A stretch of DNA of 13,484 nucleotides, taken from positions 1-13,484 of the forward strand of contig QAXH01001918.1 of the NCBI GenBank assembly GCA_004335635.1, in the 5' to 3' direction. Below the pieces are notes generated by a model. It worked only from the letters and a program-made list of their open reading frames with translations, was not told where the DNA came from and did no database searches. The position numbers and the translations under genes were made by a program. This DNA is from Chloromonas sp. AAM2 (lineage: Eukaryota; Chlorophyta; Chlorophyceae; Chlamydomonadales; Chlamydomonadaceae). Positions 7,084 through 13,484 of the stretch are shown here, one piece after another (position 1 is the first letter of the stretch; every line of letters begins with the position of its first letter).

Positions 7084-10000
7084 CTACAAGGGGCAGCGAC
7101 AGGCAGAGCAAGCAAACAAAGCAACCAGCTTGAGGGTGTGAAGGGCTTTTGGTTACTTTAGTTATACATATCTGTTCAAAGCAGGCAAGCCGTCAAACGG
7201 CACGGAATGGGCACCCACCTCAACCGGCCCTGAGCAGAAAGCTGCAAATGCGCTGGATGCAGACGACCTAACATGCGTTTTGTGATGGCATGGTCTGCCT
7301 TGTGATGGCATCCGGCCAGCACTCTTGGTCTCCTGCGCCCGTGCTAGCAACAACGCAAAACGACTGTCAGCTGGATATGAGTGGATTTAATGCTCACTCC
7401 GAATACTCACCGACATTCAGCCTTGGCTTCTTTGGCGCCACAGTCCCTTCCTGCAGACCCACTGGGTGGTGGGCTTCACGCTTGACGGGGGCGGCAGCTG
7501 CAGCCAGCCCCTGTGCCCTGGCACTGGGCGCGTGCCCTGAGGGCCTGCCAACCCCCACCCCTGGCTGTGCCGTAGCCCCCCCAGCCTGCCTCAAGGACTG
7601 CTGTGGCCCCGGCCCCGCTGCGCCCCGCTGGGCCATGGATGGCCCGCTAGTAACACCTGCAGCATATTGTTATTGTTATTGTTATTGTCGCTGGAAAAGT
7701 GGTAACTGCCCATGCACTACATTAGATACAACGGTTGGACACTCGACGGTCGTTGCACCATTTATAGGAGGTTTCGCAGCCAACAACACCTAGACCAAAG
7801 TGGGACAAAGACCAAAGTTTGATTTTTTTTGGTTACATTCAGGGGGGGGGGGACGACATGCAGCGAACGCAAGCACTAGCAAGGCATGCAGAAGATGAGG
7901 TGGGATGCCGTCCTCACCCGCCCTGAGCAACAGGGTCAGTTGCTCTTTTTACATGGCCTTCAGTCCAGGTAGAGGACTGCTCAGTGGGGCAGGAGCGGGA
8001 GGGCGAACAGTCATCCCCACCGCTTCACCAGCAACCAACCGCACACCAAAACTCGCTAGCGGACAAAACAAGGGAAGAAGGGCGGAAAAGGCTGTCAACC
8101 TGCAACATTTGGCCTTACCTCCTAAGACTGACTTGACCGGAGGGCTACAAAGTACACTGACACTACACTTACGCTACTGTTGTAAGCATCATGCTTTGAG
8201 TTGTACTGTTATGGTAAAAACGAATGCTGATGACCCAGCTGCCCTGTCCCACCCTGAGACTGACCTGGACGCGCCAGGCCCAGCCCCGCCATCACCGCCG
8301 CCGCTTGCGGTGTCCTTGACACCGGTGCGGATCCTGAGTGTGCCAAAGCTCTAGCCGCTCCGTGGCCAGCTGGCAACCCAGCCTGCCCAGGCCGTGCTGA
8401 CTGTACGTTTGCAGGCGCTTTGTTTGTCGCAACGTAACCCTGTGCTGGCCGGCTGGAGCCCTGCATCCCCGGCCGGGAGGGTACCCCCCCTGCCACACCA
8501 CCGCCCCCGCTAGTGGTGGGTGCTGTTGGCGTTTGGTACCTTTGCACGTGCGTCTTGACGACCTGTTCGAACCACGCCCGCTCCGTCTTGGGCAGGAAGG
8601 CGGTGAAGCCGTGTAGGAGGTGCACCGTGGGGCGCCCCTTGAGCGCGGCCAGCAGGCCCTCCATCAGGCGGTGCGGGTCCTTGCCGGAGCTGCAGCAGGC
8701 AACACAGTGCATGTGTGGCTCAAACACGACCAGTCAAGACAAGGAGTGCATGACTTCTGCATCCTGCGGTTCATAATGGAGCAAGTAGGCAACACACAAG
8801 GAGCAAATGTACAAAGTATAGGATTGCCGACAGTTGCAACAGCAACACAAGGACTCATGCAATTGCACGACTGATCGTGTTCCAAGTGCTGGGATTTTGA
8901 GCAAAGCCGATTTTCCATCGTGTGATGGCGAACATACCACATTGTGCGTAGCGTGGAGGTGTACTCATGGTTTGTGCTGGCTGTCACGCTCTTCAGAAAG
9001 AATGACGACATGGCCATACCGGTACAGTCTCAAGTCTTCCCAGGTGCATGAATGAGCGCTGCCATTCCAAGTCTTGCCTGAACTGTGCAGTACTGCATCT
9101 CACCTGCACTGTGCAGTACTGTATCTCACCTGTACTGTGCAGTACTGTACCTCGCTTGTACTGTGCAGTACTGCATCTCACCTGTACTGTGCAGTACTGT
9201 ACCTCACCTGTACTGCTTGAGCAAGATCTCCACCTGCTTCATCACAGCCGGTGGGAGTGTGGCACGCAGCTGAGCCAGGAACTCAGCCGGGTTGGGCTTG
9301 GCAGCAGCCGGGGCAGAGGCAGGCCCAGCAGCCGCAGCAGTGCCAGGTGCTGCTGTGGCAACTGCTGTGGATAGCGACTGCGGTGGCTTTGCATTTGCAA
9401 GCTGTGATACCGATGCAGACACTTGACGGGATGAACCCGTCCCCACGCCAGTGACACAGCCGTTGCCCCGTCCCCCAGACCCCACTTCCTTAGCTGGCAA
9501 GGCGTGCTGCGGATTCTCCCGCAACCGCCCCGCCCCCGCTGCCCCCGCTCCCGTTCCCCCTGTGCTCGGCACCGTGCAGCCGTCCGCCTCAGTTTGCTGC
9601 AACCCTGCTTCGCTCCCTGGCCCATCAAGACCATCCGGCTCTGATGAATCAACCACCGGCCTGGCTTGTGGCTGCTGCTCCGCTTTCTCTCGCTCCCGCT
9701 CCTTTTCCCGCTCTCGTTCCCGCTCTAGCTGATGTTCCTGCTCCCGCAGCTGTTCCGCACTAGCCATAGGCAAGCTGCCAACAGGCACTGCCTCGTAGCT
9801 AAGCGCGAGGGACGAACGCGGCTGCCCCCGGCGCGCCCCCGCCCCGGCCCCGCCTTGTGAACCCCCCAACGGTGCACGTGCCACCGGCCCCCGGGGCGGC
9901 AACCACGCACCACCCACACCCACACCTACCAACGATCGATTCGCCACACCACCCTCTGCTCCACTAGCACCAGCCAACGGCCCCGAGATTATCAACGCGT

Positions 10001-12363
10001 CAAGCCGGGAAAGACCGCGTTGCACACCGTCTGCTTCCGCCCCAGCCGATGCATCGACAACACTCGCCCCTTGCTGCTCCAACACACAAGCCGGGGTCGA
10101 TCCCCTTACCTGACTCCCACCATCAACCCCTCCAGCCTTGGCACTAGCGGCATTGCTGCCTTCCCCAGGGTCGCTTCCGTCAGTCAGCATATGCAGTAGT
10201 GAGCCCTGTCGGAACGTCCCTGAGCCGTCCGTTCCCATCCCCGCTGCACCGCTTGGCCCTGACTCCAACCCCCTGCGACCGTTTCCTGCAGCACGGCTGA
10301 CCACTGCTGCTCCTGTTGAAGCGGCCAAGCCACTGACGTCTAGGGCTGAAGGCACGAGGTCTATGAGGTTTCCTTCTGCCTTGAGCAAACCGCCCAAACC
10401 GCTAACACCACAAACACCACTGGTGTTGCTGGAACCTGCCCCAGCTGCACCCTTGTTTTTCACGACCTGCAAACAAGCAAAAGAGGCAAACGGTTTGCAA
10501 CAGCGGGCGAGTGGGCAAAGTGCACAGGACTGACGATTGAGGCAATCTCTGCTGCTGCAAAACCGTAAGTATCGTCGTCTTACTTTTGCAGAATGTGCTG
10601 CAGGCCAAACAGTCAAATCCTGTTCCGGAGCTTTCACACCAACAGCATCAGCCGCTGACCAAGATTGGTTTTTGAACACATCTTTAAATTCCATCAACGC
10701 CCCTGCAACCAGTTTGCGGTGCTGCAGACCAAACAGGTCCAGGGTGTCAGAGATCAGCAGCTAGTGACCAGGCACCCTGCGTCTACTGCCGTCTCCAAGC
10801 ACTCATAATGCCACCCTCGGCCGTCACCCGGCTTTTCAGTCCCAGCCCTTCACCTGGAATGCAGAGACTGTTGGCTTGGTGGTCTTGTCAGCCGGGGCCT
10901 TGATCTCAGCCTTCTCCTGCACAGTGCAGAGCGCAGGGTCTCCTATGACTATCGTATTAGGGTCACTGAATACTGGCTTCTGACTAAAGAAGCTGACAAC
11001 GTGACTAATGAAACCTTTGTCTTCAATCCTCTCTGGGTGGGTCAGGCGGCTATCCAGCCTCGCCTCTTGCATGGTGGGTCAGGCCTCTCTAGCCTAGCTT
11101 GTTTACAACACTTGCCTTGCACACTTACTGTATCCCAATCTGCGGACAGCTGGTCTGTTCAACTGCTGCACCAAATATCTAGCTGCTGTCGTGTCATACT
11201 CTTGCACCTGCTTTAGCTTGGAATTACACGCAATCTAATGCTGATGGCCTAGCAGGTGCTGCGGCAGGTGCACTGCTAAAGCATGACACTAGCAGCCCCG
11301 AGCTACAGGACAGCTCAAAGCTGGAAAGCTATTATGCTCATACGTGACCCACCTTGAAGAAGCGAGTGAGGGAAGCGGCTGCGGATCCAAAGTTTTGGTG
11401 CACTGCCACGTAGCTCTGCAGCCACTTGCTCAGCCCGCGCTGCACGTTGGGGTCGCCAAACCGCCTGCAAAGCCAGGGTTTTCATACTTAGTATTAGCAG
11501 TCCTTTGCAAGTGCGTGAGTTGGAGCATTCTTTGCTCAGGGTAGGTCAGGGCGGTACACATCCCCGCCCGTGAGTTATGTGACGGCTTCCCTGATGTAAA
11601 ACAAAACGCCGGTGTGGAGACACATTGAGTTCCAATCGCGTGTCTTCTCATTCCACTCTCACTCACTTGTCGGCCAGTATGACCGCTCCGTAGTCCCATC
11701 TGTGCCGGATGACCCGGCCCATGGCCTGGTTGACAGCTCGCATGGCCGACTGTTGGTACCAGGCCTCGCCCGACAGGCCGGTGCAGGGCCGGCCCCCACT
11801 GCCGCCAGAGCGACGCTCCTCATCCAGAACATCCTTCTTCAAGCGAACCTGAGACAGGCAAACAGGCAAGGATCATGTACAACACACACTTAGTAAGTGC
11901 CCCCAGACTGAACTCGAGAATTATGTGTACCAAGTACCAGTAGTACAGCGGACACCATGTGGCCATAGGCCGTGTGGTAATGTCAAGCCAGTTGAAAGTG
12001 TTGACAGTACCAAACAAACCCAAACAATTTGCATGCAGTAGACCCAATGCAAGTACGGTGCGCGTATGAATGACTGCCTCTTTGACGGAGAAAAGGCACA
12101 CTCGGAAATGACCAGACGAAACGACAAGGAGACTGACCGTGTTGCCATACGGTGCGGAGGTTTGCAGTTTGAAATCGGACCAGCCTTACCTTTGGGTCTG
12201 TAGCCATTGCGTAGGGGATGCCGGTGATGATGACGCCCCGGCCCGCCCGGTCGGAGAAGTCAAGACCCTCGCTCACCTGGGAAAGGCAAACAGGGTGGCC
12301 ACCCTGAGTTTATCTATCTGTGCTTTAGAGTACACTGTGCAGTATGGAACTGGATGATTGCAT

Positions 12364-12410
<47 letters not shown>

Positions 12411-13073
12411 GCATTGCTGTCTGGGATGCCAGACTTCTACTCTCCACTCTGTGTGCTCATTCGTACACCATATGCGATACGTACATGCAATTGCGTTTGG
12501 CCGCGTCCTGTCATGTTTCCTGTTCAGGCCCACTGCGCTTCTGCAGCCGCAACTAAGATGCAAAATGATGATGCATGGCTTGATGTGAACCCGCATGGGG
12601 ATGGTGAAGCAGCGCCCCGTACCTTTCCCTTGCACACAGCAAAGAACACCGCCCCGGTGTAGGCCGGGTCATCCAGCTTAGTCTTGTAGTCCTCGATGGC
12701 CTGAAGGCAGGCATAGCATACACGCAAGGATAGCAGCAAGCGGTGAGCCCAGCAGTCACAGCAAGGCCTGGGACGAGCATTGCCTGTACAGAATCCTGTC
12801 CAGTACCATGCAGCACCGGCCCTGTGCTCCTCCCATGCCCCAAAAGCTAATGGCTTACTCTACCTGGTGTGCGACAACGTGTTCGCTGGCCATGTGTTTC
12901 AGAGCAATCTGTCACATGGGATGGAGGGATGGCCTGACGACAGCGTACATGCGGCGACCTGTGGCGTGCCTTTTGCCCCGCCTTGGCACTCACTTGTGCA
13001 AAGAGTGATGAGTCACGTGGCTCTATGACAGGTGCCTTGTGGCGAGTGACGCGCTCCCACACGCTCGGAGCGC
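6911..13073 (-). CDS. RTEL1: RTEL1-type DNA helicase, 5' end missing, 11 exons in window
   Basis: Exons in transcript order: 13073-12994, 12700-12623, 12276-12190, 11848-11667, 11464-11353, 10979-10854, 10760-10584, 10466-9208, 8689-8265, 7656-7411, 7083-6911. All junctions are GT-AG and phase-consistent, giving 980 codons plus TGA. Residue numbers here count from the first full codon visible. Helicase domain 2 occupies 1-179 with motif V ([19 protein letters not shown], about 54-72) and motif VI ([10 protein letters not shown], 122-131), the signature of XPD/FANCJ/RTEL1 Fe-S helicases. After a linker comes a harmonin-N-like domain (about 673-750), KKPRLN as a likely nuclear signal (917-922) and a C-terminal RING finger (927-965). 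That order is specific to RTEL1, a 5'-3' helicase that in animals and plants dismantles D-loops, T-loops and G-quadruplexes, protecting telomeres and limiting recombination. Walker A, the Fe-S cysteines and DEAH lie upstream of the window. I found no clear PCNA-binding (PIP) box. Confidence 0.92.
7084..7410 (-). other. RTEL1 last intron
   Basis: 327 nt, GTGAGT donor and CCCCTTGTAG acceptor after a pyrimidine-rich run. A short Ser/Ala-rich open stretch near 7217-7270 has splice-like ends, but its phase does not fit both neighbours, and the flanking exons already join in phase 1. Confidence 0.75.
7411..7656 (-). CDS. RTEL1: RTEL1 exon: linker and nuclear-signal-like patch
   Basis: Completes a Gly codon and reads [15 protein letters not shown], an Ala/Gly/Gln-rich stretch, then [10 protein letters not shown] with a basic KKPR patch that may be a nuclear localisation signal. 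Ends GTCG|GTGAGT in phase 1, joining straight to the RING exon. Confidence 0.82.
7657..8264 (-). other. RTEL1 intron with homopolymer and hexanucleotide repeats
   Basis: 608 nt. It contains T8 (7823-7830) and G11 (7842-7852), a TTACA (TGTAA on the - strand) at 7833-7837, and (TATTGT)4 at 7665-7688 right beside the acceptor. A + frame at 7905-8354 is taken as chance. Confidence 0.8.
7665..7688. repeat. (TATTGT)4 hexanucleotide repeat
   Basis: Four perfect units. In the RTEL1 pre-mRNA they read ACAATA and end six bases before the acceptor AG (7658-7657), where a pyrimidine tract is normally found. Confidence 0.9.
8265..8689 (-). CDS. RTEL1: RTEL1 exon: second half of harmonin-like domain
   Basis: Completes a Ser codon and reads [18 protein letters not shown], then [14 protein letters not shown] and [10 protein letters not shown]: the second part of the harmonin-N-like helical domain. 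In human RTEL1 domains of this family bind partners such as RPA. A Gly/Pro/Ser-rich tail follows. The donor GTCAGT at 8264 gives phase 1, which the next exon needs. Confidence 0.88.
8690..9207 (-). other. RTEL1 intron inside the harmonin-like domain
   Basis: 518 nt; donor within the 26-bp repeat array, acceptor TTGCCTGCTGCAG at 8690. It splits the harmonin-like domain. Apart from the repeats I see nothing in it. Confidence 0.88.
9085..9214. repeat. Five 26-bp tandem units spanning an RTEL1 splice donor
   Basis: Units at 9085-9110, 9111-9136, 9137-9162, 9163-9188 and 9189-9214, all exactly 26 bp and nearly identical, each starting GTGCAGTACTG on the + strand. On the - strand four of the five carry GCAG or ACAG|GTGAG, a consensus 5' splice site; the middle unit (9137-9162) has GCGAG instead. 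The real exon end (9208) is in the last unit. Units 1 and 4 also contain the 12-bp palindrome TGCAGTACTGCA. Confidence 0.92.
9208..10466 (-). CDS. RTEL1: RTEL1 exon: long disordered linker and first half of harmonin-like domain
   Basis: 1259 nt, residues 281-699 plus two bases. Acceptor TGCTTGTTTGCAG. Most is Gly/Ser/Ala-rich and surely disordered. At about 518-545 is an Arg/Glu/Lys-repeat helix ([13 protein letters not shown]), likely a charged single helix or coiled coil. The exon ends with [14 protein letters not shown] and [10 protein letters not shown], the first helices of the harmonin-N-like domain, and its last seven bases lie inside the 26-bp tandem repeat. The donor is CAG|GTGAGG, phase 2. 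Confidence 0.9.
10584..10760 (-). CDS. RTEL1: RTEL1 exon: linker segment
   Basis: Reads [20 protein letters not shown], then [12 protein letters not shown], and ends GCAAAA|GTAAGA. Phase 0 at both ends. The acceptor CACTAG is weak in pyrimidines, but the frame and flanking phases fit. Confidence 0.75.
10854..10979 (-). CDS. RTEL1: RTEL1 exon: start of the linker
   Basis: Reads [15 protein letters not shown], then a Lys/Glu/Thr-rich stretch to SAFQ, and ends at GTGAAG. Phase 0 at both ends. No domain recognised; the 5' end is less certain than the 3' end. Confidence 0.7.
10980..11352 (-). other. RTEL1 intron after the helicase core
   Basis: 373 nt if the acceptor is TTCTTTAGTCAG at 10980. 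An earlier in-frame acceptor (for example GTTGTCAG just upstream) would change the start of the next exon by a few codons. Nothing else seen. Confidence 0.65.
11353..11464 (-). CDS. RTEL1: RTEL1 exon: end of helicase domain 2
   Basis: Completes a Lys codon and reads [19 protein letters not shown], then [13 protein letters not shown]. It matches the RF...LP-W...F..FF end of the helicase core. Donor GTGGGT, phase 0. Confidence 0.92.
11667..11848 (-). CDS. RTEL1: RTEL1 exon: helicase motif VI
   Basis: Reads [13 protein letters not shown], a short Gly/Ser insert, then [20 protein letters not shown] and [12 protein letters not shown]-x2-GR-x2-R is motif VI, whose arginines contact ATP. Ends ACAA|GTGAGT in phase 2. 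Confidence 0.95.
11849..12189 (-). other. RTEL1 intron
   Basis: 341 nt with GTAAGG donor and CTGTCTCAG acceptor. No coding-like or repeat structure of note. Confidence 0.85.
12190..12276 (-). CDS. RTEL1: RTEL1 exon: helicase motif V
   Basis: 87 nt, phase 0 at both ends; acceptor TTTCCCAG, donor GTAAGG. It encodes [14 protein letters not shown] and VIITGIPY, the conserved motif V of XPD-like helicases. The first codon is GTG within the exon, not a start. Confidence 0.95.
12277..12622 (-). other. RTEL1 intron with a (GAT)15 repeat
   Basis: 346 nt. Positions 12365-12409 are 15 perfect GAT units (ATC in the transcript). The 13-mer GATGATTGCATTG borders or overlaps the run on both sides (from 12353 and from about 12402). 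No other feature seen. Confidence 0.9.
12623..12700 (-). CDS. RTEL1: RTEL1 exon: [26 protein letters not shown]
   Basis: 78 nt, phase 0 at both ends, acceptor TGCCTTCAG, donor GTACGG. It encodes the [10 protein letters not shown] strand that leads directly into helicase motif V in the next exon. Confidence 0.9.
12994..13073 (-). CDS. RTEL1: RTEL1 exon: VWERVTRHK...[12 protein letters not shown]
   Basis: Starts with two bases of a codon after GTGCGCAG and ends CACAA|GTGAGTG in phase 0. The VIEPRDSS stretch corresponds to the segment after the FFPSY motif of RTEL1 orthologues, shortly before motif V. Confidence 0.85.
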
Positions 13074-13468
13074 CTGCGCACACAACAACACACACAACAA
13101 CATGCACACCACACACAGGCATCACAGGCGGGGTGCAACATAGCTAAACCAGTGCCAACTTGAGCAATGACAACGCAGCCATGCCACACCTGTCAAAGCA
13201 ACTGCAGCACACCAAATGCGATCCCTCAAGCTATGACAAACCCAACACCAATCATTGACACATTCTAGCCTTTTTTTCTCAATTCCGCCAGACACTTCCA
13301 CATTAAGTGTAACCATGCCGCCAAGCACATTGTCCTGCTCATTCCCAGTAAAGAAAACACCTGTCCCTTGCTCAGTTTCCCTTGCTGTTGTCGTGCTCCT
13401 GTTCCATGACTGCTTATCTGGTTCATGTCAACCCCTGGTCCTGGCTGCTGCATGTGCCCGTGACTCAC
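13074..13468 (-). other. RTEL1 intron or upstream sequence at right edge
   Basis: Sequence before the acceptor GTGTGCGCAG is a GT/GTT-rich run (about 13080-13120 on the + strand as CACA/ACAACA). I see no helicase motif here in any - frame. It contains the extra copy of the exon-end 16-mer at 13432-13447. Confidence 0.5.
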
Positions 13469-13484
13469 CCCCTGGTCCTGGCTG
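13432..13484. repeat. 16-bp direct repeat with 37-bp period at the right edge
   Basis: CCCCTGGTCCTGGCTG occurs at 13432-13447 and again at 13469-13484. The second copy is cut by the window edge and coincides with the possible upstream RTEL1 exon end. Confidence 0.85.
13469..13484 (-). CDS. RTEL1: Possible upstream RTEL1 exon, cut by window edge
   Basis: The last 16 bases read on the - strand CAGCCAGGACCAGGGG and are followed by a consensus GTGAGT donor. In frame this is QPGPG plus one base, exactly the phase (1) that the next exon needs. Only five codons are visible, so protein similarity cannot confirm it. Confidence 0.35.

Noticed and set aside
7217..7270. Possible extra RTEL1 exon reading [16 protein letters not shown]
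   Set aside because: Its phase cannot match both neighbours, and the exons on either side join cleanly (V-GDP) without it.
9451..10533. Long + frames opposite the large RTEL1 exon
   Set aside because: They are antisense shadows of GC-rich, low-complexity coding sequence. The - frame continues into the harmonin-like domain and fits both splice phases.
12344..12662. Open frames encoding poly-Asp, poly-Met or poly-His
   Set aside because: They come from the (GAT)15 microsatellite inside an RTEL1 intron.
1..13484. Mobile element, CRISPR array, tRNA or rRNA genes
   Set aside because: The repeats are short tandem or microsatellite arrays without spacers of CRISPR type. I saw no transposase or reverse-transcriptase motif, no long terminal inverted repeats, and no tRNA-like cloverleaf.

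Overview
This window is nuclear DNA of an intron-rich eukaryote, most likely a chlorophyte green alga of the Chlamydomonadales group. The reasons are: two multi-exon genes with GT-AG introns, coding sequence that is GC-rich and often Ala/Gly/Ser-rich, introns full of short tandem repeats and TGCATG/GTGTG-rich sequence, and TGTAA motifs (the usual green-algal poly(A) signal) downstream of both stop codons. I see no bacterial operon structure, tRNA, rRNA, CRISPR array or mobile element. The lineage is an inference; I cannot name the species.

The window holds two convergent genes. On the + strand, about 476 (or further upstream) to 5437, is a gene of at least eight exons. I rebuilt it by matching splice sites and codon phase. 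Its N-terminal part looks like an OB-fold of the tRNA-anticodon-binding type, interrupted by low-complexity insertions. Its C-terminal part is a complete DEDDy 3'-5' exonuclease domain closest to the MUT-7/EXD3 (Nibbler) group: the DxE motif is in exon 5, the second Asp in exon 7, and Y-x3-D in exon 8. From the Met codon at 476 the joined frame is 820 codons plus TGA, and every junction is phase-consistent.

On the - strand, from the right edge of the window to 6911, is the 3' part of a gene for the RTEL1 DNA helicase (regulator of telomere elongation helicase 1). Eleven well-supported exons join into one open frame of 980 codons plus stop: the end of helicase domain 2 (motifs V and VI), a long disordered linker, one harmonin-N-like domain split over two exons, a basic nuclear-localisation-like patch, and a C-terminal RING-type zinc finger. 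A possible twelfth exon ends at the right edge. The N-terminal helicase half (Walker A, Fe-S cluster, DEAH) lies outside the window.

Between the two stop codons (5438-6910) are the two 3' UTRs and spacer with simple repeats. The rest is introns. The most interesting structure is a 26-bp tandem repeat (9085-9214) that overlaps the RTEL1 exon/intron border and copies the 5' splice donor several times, so that any downstream donor would add an in-frame stop inside the harmonin-like domain. A second exon-end duplication in the same gene may lie at the right edge. The two genes encode nucleic-acid enzymes (an RNA or DNA exonuclease and a telomere/recombination helicase), but nothing here shows that they act together.
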